NCBI GenBank assembly: GCA_051209155.1
Contig: JBPJGB010000002.1
Reading direction: 5' to 3' (one strand)
DNA length: 64,000 bases
Source: Actomonas sp051209155
Lineage (GTDB): Bacteria; Verrucomicrobiota; Verrucomicrobiia; Opitutales; Opitutaceae
Both the position numbers and the translations under genes were made by a program. Positions 21,956 to 29,944 of this stretch are shown here, in pieces. Below the pieces are notes generated by a model. The model did no database searches. It was not told the DNA's origin and was given only the letters and a program-made list of their open reading frames with translations. The number at the start of each line of letters is the position of its first letter. Position 1 is the first letter of the stretch.

Positions 21956-23513
21956 GGGACGCGAAGGAGAAGTGGCGGCCGAGGTGGAGCTCATAAACGC
22001 GTTCGCGGCCCGCCCCCAAAGGGACGCGCACAGTCTGCAAGGGCTCGACGGCGGCAAAGGCCGCGCGGAGTTCGGTCGGGAGTGCCGGGGCGCGTGCGTC
22101 GACCTGATGCACGATCAGAGCGTTCGTCCCGGCATGCTCCTCCAGCCCGCCCCAGACTTCATATTGCGAGTCGATCCGCCCGGGAGCACTGGGCCAGCGC
22201 ATCACCGACGGATTACCGGCCAAGTGAAATGCCAGTTGGCTGGTCACGTAGCGATGGCCCACGGTCAAAACGAACACGGGCTGAGCGGAACCTGCGCGCT
22301 GCAGGCTCAGGTTCGAATCGACTTCCGCGGCGAGGGACTCCCAGCCGCGCAGCCGGGCGGTGAGATCAAGCTTGGTGCCGGCAAGGCCCAGGGGTTGGAC
22401 GGCGAGCGGATACGCGCTGGCGATCACCGTCAGCGTGGCCGAGACGCCCACGCCCGCTTTGAGCCAGCGGCCGATCCGGAGTCGGCGGTGCCCGTGCGAT
22501 CCGGGCAGTGACCAATGCACGGCCAGCAGGATGAGCGGGGGCAGAAAAACCAGCGGCCAGTTGAGGTTCACGCGCTGGCGCAACGCCATGCCGGCCATCG
22601 CGAGGATCGCGGGGACGCTGAACCAGAAAAGGAGACGCTCGGCGGCCGTGAGTTCGCGGCGCAGCATCCGTCGCACGGCCGCCGTGGCGGCGAAAACGGC
22701 GATGAGCCCGATCAGGAAACCGGTGAGCGCGACTTCACCGACGACGAAGGCCGCGACCCGTCCCACCGCTTCGATCCAGGAAAACGGCGCGCCCTCAAAA
22801 TGGTGCGCGGTGTGATGGATCATGATCCATCCATGGTGGGCGTTCCATACCAGCAACGGCACGAGGCTGACGGCGCCGAGGCCGACGATGCCCCAGAAAC
22901 CGGGTTGCCGCAGGCGGTGGCGATGTTCCGGGCTGGTCGCCAGATGGAGGGCGGCCAGCAGGGGAAACACGGCCATCATCTGTTTGGTGAGGAGGCCGAG
23001 GCCCAGGCAGACGGCGAGGGCGAGGCCCCATCGCCGGCGGGATGATTTTTCCCCGGCGCCGAGCCACCGCGAAAAACACCACAAGCCGGCGCTCCAACAG
23101 AACAGGAGCGGCGCATCGATCGTGAAAATGAGGTTTTGGGCCAAGGCCGCTGGCGCGAGCGCCACGGCAGCCACAAACCAGGCGCCGGTGTGCGCGCCAA
23201 ACAGGTCTCGCGCCAGCCGGTAGCCGAAGAACAGCGAGCCGGTGTTGAGCACCACGGCGAGCGTGCGAATCGTTTCGGGGTGGTGCCCGCCGAGCGCGGT
23301 GGCGGCGGCGATGAGCCACGCCACCATGGGCGGTTTGCTGTAGTAGCCCCAGGCGGGTTCACGGCTCCAATCCCAGTAATAGGCCTCGTCGCCCACCAGG
23401 CCAAGGGGCACCCACCACAGGTAGGCGAGGCGGAAGGCGGCGACCAGTAGCAAGAATGTGAATACAACACGGTCCGTGCGGTTGTCCGGTCCGGTTGCCG
23501 GTGACACGGTCAT
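21945..23513 (-). CDS. GT39 (ArnT/PMT-type) membrane glycosyltransferase
   Basis: 522 residues from MTVSPATGPDNRTDR. The first periplasmic loop carries LVGDEAYYWDWSREPAWGYYSKPPMVAWLIA, with the Asp-Glu that binds the lipid-linked donor and the family's Tyr-rich block. About ten to twelve membrane helices follow, then a soluble C-terminal region from about residue 370. ArnT-type enzymes move a sugar from undecaprenyl phosphate to lipid A. The gene overlaps the PAP2::GT2 gene by 11 bp and stands divergent from a two-component system 298 bp away. Acceptor and sugar are not known. Confidence 0.88.
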   Translation of the reverse strand: MTVSPATGPDNRTDRVVFTFLLLVAAFRLAYLWWVPLGLVGDEAYYWDWSREPAWGYYSKPPMVAWLIAAATALGGHHPETIRTLAVVLNTGSLFFGYRLARDLFGAHTGAWFVAAVALAPAALAQNLIFTIDAPLLFCWSAGLWCFSRWLGAGEKSSRRRWGLALAVCLGLGLLTKQMMAVFPLLAALHLATSPEHRHRLRQPGFWGIVGLGAVSLVPLLVWNAHHGWIMIHHTAHHFEGAPFSWIEAVGRVAAFVVGEVALTGFLIGLIAVFAATAAVRRMLRRELTAAERLLFWFSVPAILAMAGMALRQRVNLNWPLVFLPPLILLAVHWSLPGSHGHRRLRIGRWLKAGVGVSATLTVIASAYPLAVQPLGLAGTKLDLTARLRGWESLAAEVDSNLSLQRAGSAQPVFVLTVGHRYVTSQLAFHLAGNPSVMRWPSAPGRIDSQYEVWGGLEEHAGTNALIVHQVDARAPALPTELRAAFAAVEPLQTVRVPLGAGRERVYELHLGRHFSFASHDD

Positions 23514-23811
23514 GGCCGGCGCGTGCGCGACAGCCCCGGCGCGAGCACCTGCGATCGGGCCAGTCTCGTGCGGCCGCGAAGCCGACGGTTCAGATATCAA
23601 TGCCGCGTCCCTTGGTTAAACCACACCGGCCCAGCCTACGCCGGCAGGCGTGAACGGATCGTGAGCCGAACGTTAAAGAAACGCCAAATCACGCCAGCGT
23701 CCGCATTGCGACTTTCCTGCAACGCGCTGGTTGAAATGGCGGCGGGTTTCGTGCAGCAAGGTCGGACGCTGCGCGGACGATGGCGTGGTTCCGCCCCGTG
23801 CGCTTCTTCGG
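23514..23811. other. divergent intergenic region between GT39 gene and response regulator
   Basis: 298 bp. It should hold promoters for the glycosyltransferase operon (leftward) and the two-component operon (rightward). Two GTTAAA words occur (about 23615 and 23672), but their 57-bp spacing gives no clear operator. No gene or RNA recognised. Confidence 0.4.
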
Positions 23812-24525
23812 ATGATCGACGCTCCCCACACTCCCGTTCTCCTGGTGGAGGACAATTTCGACTTGGCCAGTAACATTCAGGACTACCTCGAACAACGAGG
23901 ATGGACGGTGGACTATGTGCCCAACGGAGCCCTCGCGCTGCACCGCGTGAACGAGCGCACCCATTCGGCGGTGATTCTGGATCTTCGTCTCCCGATCATC
24001 GACGGGCTGGAGGTTTGCCGTCGTTTGCGGGACAGCATCGCTCCGCGGATTCCGGTGCTGATGCTGACGGCCGCCGACTTGCTCGATGATCGACTGACCG
24101 GATTCGCGGCCGGAGCGGACGACTACATGGTCAAGCCGTTTGCGCTACCGGAACTGCTCGCGCGGTTGCGTGCGCTCGTGCGTCGGAGTTCAGCGTTGGC
24201 TCAGTCCTCGGTGCTCCGGCTGAGCGATCTCGAATTGAATCCCTCGACCCGCGAGGTCCGCCGGGGCGAGCGGCGGTTGGTGCTCACCCGCATGGGCTAT
24301 TCCATCCTCGAATGTCTGTTGGCGCGATCCCCGTCCGTGGTCTCTCGCCGGGATTTGGAACGTCATCTCTGGGCGGATGACCCGCCCGGCAGCGACGCGC
24401 TGCGCACGCATATCGCGACCTTGCGGGCCGAGGTGGATCGAGCGGAGCGCATTCCGCTGCTGCACACTCACCGCGGAGTCGGTTATCAGATGGCCGTGAT
24501 CGAGCCCGCGCCCCGCCATGACTGA
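23812..24525 (+). CDS. response regulator, OmpR/PhoB family
   Basis: 237 residues from MIDAPHTPVLLVEDNFD. The receiver domain has the acidic pocket LVEDN, the phospho-acceptor Asp57 in VILDLRLP and the Lys in MVKPFALPE. The C-terminal winged-helix DNA-binding domain (about 135-230) shows RRLVLTRMGYSILECLLARSPSVVSRRDLERHLW and ends THRGVGYQM. The sensor kinase gene overlaps its end by 8 bp. The divergent position suggests it may control the lipid A/glycan modification genes at 20155-23513. Confidence 0.93.
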   Translation: MIDAPHTPVLLVEDNFDLASNIQDYLEQRGWTVDYVPNGALALHRVNERTHSAVILDLRLPIIDGLEVCRRLRDSIAPRIPVLMLTAADLLDDRLTGFAAGADDYMVKPFALPELLARLRALVRRSSALAQSSVLRLSDLELNPSTREVRRGERRLVLTRMGYSILECLLARSPSVVSRRDLERHLWADDPPGSDALRTHIATLRAEVDRAERIPLLHTHRGVGYQMAVIEPAPRHD

Positions 24526-25900
24526 ACCAACGAAACGCCCGCCCGGTCGCCTGGCCTCGCGGATTCGCTGGCTGCTCGTGGGTCTGGCGGTTTTGCAGGC
24601 CGCGGTCTTCGCGCTGGTCGGCTGGTTGCTGCTGCTCACCGCTGAAGAGCGCGTCCAGAACCAGCATTATGCGCACCTCCTCGAACGGGCGGCTCAGGCC
24701 GGACCGATGGCGCCGCTGCCTCCTGGGGTGATCCGTTATACATCCAAGGAATCAATCAGCGCGGCGCTGGGGCTGGCGACGCCGCCTCGGGAAAGCGGTC
24801 TGTATTCGGCATTTGGTGACAGCGCGCAGCATCGGGCCGAAGTGATGCACGGGTTCCTCGACTACCTCTATTGGACCGACTGGATGGGCTGGGATGAGGA
24901 ATATGTGATCTGGGTCGATGCCCCGGGGGCGGGGCAAGCCGTGACTTGGCTCGTCAGCCCGGTCGACGATTACACCGACGAGATTGGCGGGTCGCTGCAC
25001 GTCGCGCTGATGGTCGTGGCGCTTCTCGTCATGGTCGTGGCGTTTTCCGTCGGTTCGCTCATCGCCAAGTGGGCCTTGAAGCCGGTCGTCGCTCTCGCCG
25101 AGCGGGTGCAGCAACGGCATCCTGACATCAAGGCTGAGGCACTTTCGCCGGAGCGGACGGCGCGCGTTGATCACGACGAGGTCGGTTTTCTCGAGGGCGC
25201 GATGGAAGCTTACGAAGTGCGTCTGCGCGAGTCGCTCGCCCGGGAGCGGGACTTCCTGGCGGACTGCAGTCATGAGTTGCGCACGCCGGTGGCCACTTTG
25301 AAAGGGGCGGTTGCCTTGCTCCAGACGAGCACGGAGGAGGTCGAGCGAGCCCGTTATTTCGGGCGAATCGAACGCTCCGTGCATCGCATGGAACGACTGA
25401 TAGAGATCTTTTTGATGGTGGCGCGGGAAGGCCGCAACCGGACGCCGACGCAACCGGTCGCCGCCGCCGTCGTCCTCGCCGAGGTGGCGGACGAAATTCG
25501 CGCGCTCTATCCCACGCACCCGCTGCGGATTCAACTGTTCGCCGACCAAGACGTGAAGATCGTCTGCCACGAAGAAGTGCTGGCCGTGTTGTGCCACAAC
25601 CTGATCGGCAACGCATTCACCCATCTGCCCGGTGGCGAGCTGGGCGTGCGACTGGATTTGGTCGATGGCGAGGCGCGTCTGCGGGTTGAGGACAACGGTC
25701 CGGGACTACCCGAGTTCAGGGATTTCGCCGCGGCGCCGGCCCCAGGGCATGGGTATGGCCTGTCGCTCGTTGAACGGCTCTGTCGCTCCCATCGCTGGCG
25801 GCTGAACATCACGCCTCGAGAACAGGGTGGCACGTGCATAGAAGTGAGTTTTCCCCGGTCGCGAAGCGGAGGCGCTGATCAGTTCGATTTGATGGAGTGA
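24518..25900 (+). CDS. sensor histidine kinase
   Basis: 460 residues. Membrane helices at about 18-42 and 160-185 bracket a periplasmic sensor domain of about 115 residues. A HAMP-like linker follows. HisKA carries DCSHELRTPVATLKGA with the phospho-acceptor His. The HATPase domain has the N box HNLIGNAFTH, the G1 box VEDNGPGLP and the G2 region GHGYGLSLVERL. The partner is the overlapping response regulator gene. The periplasmic domain shows no obvious acidic metal-binding run of the PmrB or PhoQ type, so the signal is unknown. Confidence 0.93.
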   Translation: MTEPTKRPPGRLASRIRWLLVGLAVLQAAVFALVGWLLLLTAEERVQNQHYAHLLERAAQAGPMAPLPPGVIRYTSKESISAALGLATPPRESGLYSAFGDSAQHRAEVMHGFLDYLYWTDWMGWDEEYVIWVDAPGAGQAVTWLVSPVDDYTDEIGGSLHVALMVVALLVMVVAFSVGSLIAKWALKPVVALAERVQQRHPDIKAEALSPERTARVDHDEVGFLEGAMEAYEVRLRESLARERDFLADCSHELRTPVATLKGAVALLQTSTEEVERARYFGRIERSVHRMERLIEIFLMVAREGRNRTPTQPVAAAVVLAEVADEIRALYPTHPLRIQLFADQDVKIVCHEEVLAVLCHNLIGNAFTHLPGGELGVRLDLVDGEARLRVEDNGPGLPEFRDFAAAPAPGHGYGLSLVERLCRSHRWRLNITPREQGGTCIEVSFPRSRSGGADQFDLME

Positions 25901-25937
25901 ACGCTGCCTCAGGACCGCGAGGCGGCACCCCGGAGCA

Positions 25938-25965
25938 GCCGGTCGGCATGGTCGGGGCGACCGGC
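25938..25965 (+). terminator. possible hairpin terminator after the two-component genes
   Basis: GCCGGTCG and CGACCGGC form an 8-bp perfect stem with a 12-nt loop, 38 bp after the kinase stop. It is flanked by two copies of ACCCCGGAGC. No T-run follows, so it could instead be part of an intergenic repeat. Confidence 0.35.
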
Positions 25966-26050
25966 GGAACCCCGGAGCGAATCCGGGCGTGGTCGTGAGT
26001 GATTCTTTGCGTGTGTTTCGGGGGTTTCGTGGTTTCTACTGCGACGTCGA

Positions 26051-27172
26051 ATGAACTTATTACAGCGCCATTTGTTTTGGAGCGTCGCCGCGACGTGCTT
26101 TGCCGCGGTGGGGCTTTTTGCGGCGGTGCTGATTCTCGGCAACGTGCTGAAGGACATGATGGCCTACGTGCTGGCGGGGCAGATCGAGCCGGGGACGTTC
26201 TTGTTCCTGGTCGGCTTGCTGATCCCTTACGTGGCCGCTTACGCGCTGCCGATGGGCATCCTGACGGGGGTGCTGTTGGTGCTCGGGCGCATGTCGGCGC
26301 AAAATGAAATCACCGCGATGCGGGCGGCGGGGATGAGCATGGGCACGATCATGCGGCCGATTGTGATCCTCGGATTTCTGAGTGCCGGATTAGCGGCGGT
26401 GGTGAACTTCGAGTTCATGCCGCGATCACGGGCCGCGTATAAACAGATCCTCGCCGACGCGGTGCAGGCGAATCCGATGAGTTTCATCGTGCCGAAAACG
26501 TTCGTGCGCGATTTCCCGGGGGTGGTGTTTTACGTCGATGAGAAGAACGGCATGGAGCTGCGCGACATCTGGTTCTGGCGTTTGGATGACGAGGAAAAGG
26601 TGCGCGAGTTTGGTCGGGCGGCGGCGGGCGAGGTCACCTTTGACGAAGAGGAGGGGGCGCTCAACGTGGTGTTGCGCGATGTGTCGGGCGAGGTGCGTGG
26701 GTTAAAGGACCCGGAGAACTACGCCAAAGTGCTCGGTAACACGACGGTGGGCGAGATGCCCTTCACCTTTCGGGTCGACGATCTGTTTTCCAAGCGCAAG
26801 GCGCGCACGAAATACGCGTGGATGACCTACGACCAACTCAAGGCGGAGCAGGCGCGGCTGGTGGCGGCGGGCGACCAGGAGGCACAACTCAAGTTGTCGA
26901 TCGCGATGAACGAGAAAGGCTCCTCGGCGATCGCGGTGCTGGCCTTCGCCCTGCTCGCCGTGCCGCTGGGGATCAAGGTGTCCCGCAAGGAAACCTCGGC
27001 CAACCTCGGCGTCGCGCTCCTGCTGGTGATGGGCTACTACTTTTTGCAGGTGGTGGTCTCCTGGTTGGAGAACTCCCCGCAATTGCGGCCCGACCTGTTG
27101 ATGTGGGTGCCGGCGGTTATTTTTCTCGGGTTGGGTGGCTGGTTGTTCCGGCGGGTCGACGCGGTGCGCTGA
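26051..27172 (+). CDS. LptF/LptG family permease
   Basis: 373 residues. Three membrane helices at the N-terminal side, a periplasmic beta-jellyroll of about 150 residues, and three helices at the C-terminus give the LptF/LptG layout. Family stretches include GMSMGTIMRPIV, FVPKTFVRDFPGVVFYVDE (sequence here IVPKTFVRDF) and NEKGSSAIAVLAFALLAVPLGIK. These permeases with LptB extract lipopolysaccharide for transport to the outer membrane. Only one of the usual pair is here; its partner must lie elsewhere. Confidence 0.9.
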   Translation: MNLLQRHLFWSVAATCFAAVGLFAAVLILGNVLKDMMAYVLAGQIEPGTFLFLVGLLIPYVAAYALPMGILTGVLLVLGRMSAQNEITAMRAAGMSMGTIMRPIVILGFLSAGLAAVVNFEFMPRSRAAYKQILADAVQANPMSFIVPKTFVRDFPGVVFYVDEKNGMELRDIWFWRLDDEEKVREFGRAAAGEVTFDEEEGALNVVLRDVSGEVRGLKDPENYAKVLGNTTVGEMPFTFRVDDLFSKRKARTKYAWMTYDQLKAEQARLVAAGDQEAQLKLSIAMNEKGSSAIAVLAFALLAVPLGIKVSRKETSANLGVALLLVMGYYFLQVVVSWLENSPQLRPDLLMWVPAVIFLGLGGWLFRRVDAVR

Positions 27173-27191
27173 GGCGCGAAGGGGCGAGTGC

Positions 27192-27677
27192 TCAGCGCGC
27201 GGGCGCCCACATTTTAAGGAAAGCGAGCACCTTGGCGGGATCGTGGGCGGGGCCTTCCTCCAGCGCGCCGGTTTCCTGCGTGTGGAGGCGGCGGCCGGAA
27301 GCATCGAGCACGACGAGCACGGGCAGACCGTGCTGAGTGGGATTGCCGTAATATTCATTCACGCCGGCGTTGCGGTCGACGCCATTGCGCTTGTTCACGT
27401 CGATCATGACCGTGATGAAGCTGCGCTTGAGCTCGGTGCGCACGCGGGGGTCGGTGGTGAACAGCTGGTGCAGGCGATGGCACCACACACACCAGTTGGC
27501 ACCAAAATCGAGCAGCACATGTTTGTTCTGCTTCTTCGCCAACTCGAGGGCCTGCGCGATGGTCGGCGCGGCGTCGGCGGTGGTGTTGTAGATGTCCGGG
27601 CCCATCTGCGGATACTCCTGCGGCGAGGCGATGACAGCGGCACAGGCGAAGAGGAGGACGGAGAACAGGCGCTTCAT
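27192..27677 (-). CDS. exported thioredoxin-fold protein
   Basis: 161 residues. Signal peptide MKRLFSVLLFACAAVIA, then a thioredoxin-like domain with LLDFGANWCVWCHRLHQLF, whose CVWC motif is of the Thioredoxin_7/DUF255 type. The cis-Pro region is GLPVLVVLDASG. It probably acts in the periplasm as a thiol reductase or isomerase. It stands alone, convergent with the lptF/G-like gene and downstream of a hairpin repeat element. Confidence 0.85.
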   Translation of the reverse strand: MKRLFSVLLFACAAVIASPQEYPQMGPDIYNTTADAAPTIAQALELAKKQNKHVLLDFGANWCVWCHRLHQLFTTDPRVRTELKRSFITVMIDVNKRNGVDRNAGVNEYYGNPTQHGLPVLVVLDASGRRLHTQETGALEEGPAHDPAKVLAFLKMWAPAR

Positions 27678-27685
27678 GTGGAGAA

Positions 27686-27860
27686 GTTTTTACAGGAGAA
27701 AACGGAGGGCAACAGAGCCAATCCGATGAAACGATTTTTTACAGAAGGGAACGAAGGAAACCCAAGCCTTCAGCCTGATCACCTTCGTTCTCTTTGTTAC
27801 CTTCTGCAGAACTGCATCCTGGCGGCTCTGTTTCCCTCTGTTTCCTCCTGTGAAAAAGCA
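27686..27860. repeat. nested hairpin repeat element, copy 1
   Basis: Outer arms at about 27686-27719 and 27822-27858: TTTTTACAGGAG...GGCAACAGAGCC on the left and its near-complement on the right. Inside lies a second inverted repeat, TTTTTTACAGAAGGGAACGA (27735 on) against GTTACCTTCTGCAGAA (27796 on). Built from ACAGRAGG-NAAC-RAGG words. Related to elements at 28653 and 57766. Confidence 0.75.
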
Positions 27861-27862
27861 CT

Positions 27863-28642
27863 TTAGGCATGGGCGACCCAGAAGCGGCATTCGTCGGAGA
27901 AATCGCGGACAGCGCGGGACTCCTTGGCGATGTCGCGACGCATGGCATCCCAGGTGTGGATCCAGCCGGTGGCCTTGAGGTCGGCGAGAATCTCCTCGCG
28001 GTCGGGCAGGTGCATGAAGGTGCGGCCGAGGTCGTCCTCGAAGTAGCGGTCGCCGAATTCGACGAGGATGGGGTCCTGTTTGCCGGCGGCCCACTGTTTG
28101 GCCTCATACCACCAGGCTTTGCGCTCGTGCGGTGAGTGGTCGCGGTCGTGGGTGGTGAAGATGAAGGGCGCGCCGGGGCGGGCGAGAGCACGCAGCGACC
28201 GCATGGCTGCGCGGCGGTTGCGGCGGCGCGGGATCTGCATGAGTCCGTTGAACATGAACAGCACCGCATCGAAGCGTTTGTCACGTAGGACGTGACAAGA
28301 GGCGGCGCGGCGGGCGTCGGCGTGGAAGAGGGTGATGGCGTCGCCGGTTTCGCGTTCGAGGAAGAGCGACTGGGCCATGGCGCAGAGTTCCTCGGCGAAG
28401 TCGAAGGCGTGGAGGTTGCGATAGCCGGCTTCGAACAGGCCCATGGTGACCCGGCCGGCCCCACAGCCGGCCTCCAGGATCGGCGCGGTGGGGGCGGTGG
28501 GTAGGAACTTTTCGAATACAGCTCGCTCCGAAGCCCAGAGCCCCAGCTTGTGCGCGGCCCGGGTGTAGTGAACCACGGCGCGCAGGTCGTTGAAGTCGGC
28601 GCGAACCTGGCGGAACGAAATCTTGGCGGAGTGAGTAGGCAA
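27863..28642 (-). CDS. class I SAM-dependent methyltransferase
   Basis: About 259 residues. Motif I is PILEAGCGAGRVTMGLFEAG; the acidic loop of motif II is in LHAFDFAEELCAMAQ, and DAVLFMFNGLMQIP is the motif IV position. It is a Rossmann-fold methyltransferase of unspecified substrate. The start is uncertain: there is no ATG before the conserved region. TTG 28642 lies outside the upstream hairpin element, while TTG 28672 would start inside it and make the repeat coding (FPPVK). The gene is flanked on both sides by copies of the nested hairpin element. Confidence 0.82.
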   Translation of the reverse strand: MPTHSAKISFRQVRADFNDLRAVVHYTRAAHKLGLWASERAVFEKFLPTAPTAPILEAGCGAGRVTMGLFEAGYRNLHAFDFAEELCAMAQSLFLERETGDAITLFHADARRAASCHVLRDKRFDAVLFMFNGLMQIPRRRNRRAAMRSLRALARPGAPFIFTTHDRDHSPHERKAWWYEAKQWAAGKQDPILVEFGDRYFEDDLGRTFMHLPDREEILADLKATGWIHTWDAMRRDIAKESRAVRDFSDECRFWVAHA

Positions 28643-28652
28643 AGTGGTGGGT

Positions 28653-28775
28653 ATTTTTACAGGAGGAAACAAAGGGAAACAGAGCCACTCCGCCGTCGCC
28701 CATAGTATTGTTACCTCCGGTTAAAAGATGTTTGGGCTGACGGCTCTGTTCCTCTCTGTTTCCTCCTGTAAGAAA
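28653..28775. repeat. nested hairpin repeat element, copy 2
   Basis: Left arm about 28653-28686 and right arm about 28742-28775 (TTTTTACAGGAGGAAACAAA ... GGCTCTGTTCCTCTCTGTTT), about 33 nt with few mismatches. The inner part is shorter than in copies 1 and 3. It fills the space between the methyltransferase start and the stop of the rRNA methyltransferase gene. Confidence 0.75.
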
Positions 28776-29909
28776 TCAGCGGTTGAATGCACGTTTCCAG
28801 CCGGCGAGGAACATGCCGTTGGCATTCCATTCGGACAGGCCGATGGTGGCTTGCGGGCCCTGGTCGAGGAGGGGGAGGGGTTGGAGCTCGGGATGGGCGG
28901 TGGTGAAGGCGTCGGCGATGGCGGTGGTTTCGCTGCGGGTGAGGGTGCAGACGGCGTAGATCAACTTGCCGCCAGGTTTGAGCGCGGGCAGGGCGTGCTC
29001 GAGGAGCTGGCGCTGAATGACCGCGAGCTCGGCGACGTCGGTCGCGCTGGTGGTCCAGCGGGCGTGAGGATTGCGGCGCCAGGTGCCGAGGCCACTGCAG
29101 GGGGCGTCGATGAGGATGCCGTCGAATTTGGTTTTGGTCGGCAGCTTGGCGCCGCCCTCCCAGGTCGCGATGCGGAGGTTGAAGACCTCGGCCCGGGCCG
29201 CGCGTTGTTTGAGTTTCTGCAGGCGGCCGGTGTGGCGGTCGGTCGCCCAGATGAGGCCCTTGCCCTCGAGGAGCTCGGAGAGGTGCAGGGTCTTGCCGCC
29301 TTCGCCGGCGCAGGTGTCCCACCAGGTTTCGCCGGGTTGGGGCGCGCAGGCGTGGCCGACGAGCTGGGAGCCGAGGTCCTGGATTTCGAGGTGGCCCTGC
29401 TGAAAGGGTTCGGTGCGGAAGATGTCCTGATTCCCTGAATACAGCAGGCCGGTGCGGTCGGCCGGGGCGGGGGCGGGGGTGACCTGTTTCAGGAAGCGCG
29501 CGATACGTTGGGTGTAGGCAGGGCGGGTGCGCAGCCAGAGTGGCGGCGGCGTTTGCAGGGCGCGGAGATCCTCGGGCGAGAGATCGACCTCGGCCTGAGC
29601 CCAGTCGGGCAGGGCGAGGGCGGCGAGAGCCTGGGGTTTGATGTTGGCGGGGTTTTGTTCGAAGCGCGCCTGCAGTTGCATGGCGGCGGCAATGCGAACG
29701 GGCAGGGCGGCCTTGGGATCAAGCCAGCGGTGCCAGCGGGCGGAGGCGAAGACGGCCTGGACGATGGCGCTCTTTTCGTCGGGCGACAGGCGGCGCTGCC
29801 GGGCGAAGGCTTCGCGCAGGACGGCGTCGGCCGGCTGGCCGGGTTTGCCGCCGGAGAGCAGATGGGCGGCACGCTGGGCGGTGGCGTCGAAGGTGGAGGG
29901 ACGAGGCAT
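28776..29909 (-). CDS. RsmB/RsmF-type rRNA cytosine-C5 methyltransferase
   Basis: 377 residues from MPRPSTFDATAQRAAHLL. An N-terminal NusB-like helical domain (about 1-120) is followed by the Fmu/NOL1/NOP2 catalytic domain: SAM-binding WWDTCAGEGGKTLHLSELL, then FDGILIDAPCSGLGTWRRNP with the releasing Cys, and LIYAVCTLTRSE with the catalytic Cys. It methylates C5 of a cytosine in rRNA (or tRNA). The usual TCS at the second Cys is here VCTL. The stop lies against a hairpin repeat. Confidence 0.92.
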   Translation of the reverse strand: MPRPSTFDATAQRAAHLLSGGKPGQPADAVLREAFARQRRLSPDEKSAIVQAVFASARWHRWLDPKAALPVRIAAAMQLQARFEQNPANIKPQALAALALPDWAQAEVDLSPEDLRALQTPPPLWLRTRPAYTQRIARFLKQVTPAPAPADRTGLLYSGNQDIFRTEPFQQGHLEIQDLGSQLVGHACAPQPGETWWDTCAGEGGKTLHLSELLEGKGLIWATDRHTGRLQKLKQRAARAEVFNLRIATWEGGAKLPTKTKFDGILIDAPCSGLGTWRRNPHARWTTSATDVAELAVIQRQLLEHALPALKPGGKLIYAVCTLTRSETTAIADAFTTAHPELQPLPLLDQGPQATIGLSEWNANGMFLAGWKRAFNR

Positions 29910-29944
29910 GGTGACGGAGAGCGGCGATTCGGCGCCGCATCCGG

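Noticed and set aside
27686..28775. Insertion sequence or MITE pair with a transposase
   Set aside because: The enclosed gene is a methyltransferase; no transposase and no clear target-site duplication are visible. Recorded as repeats instead.
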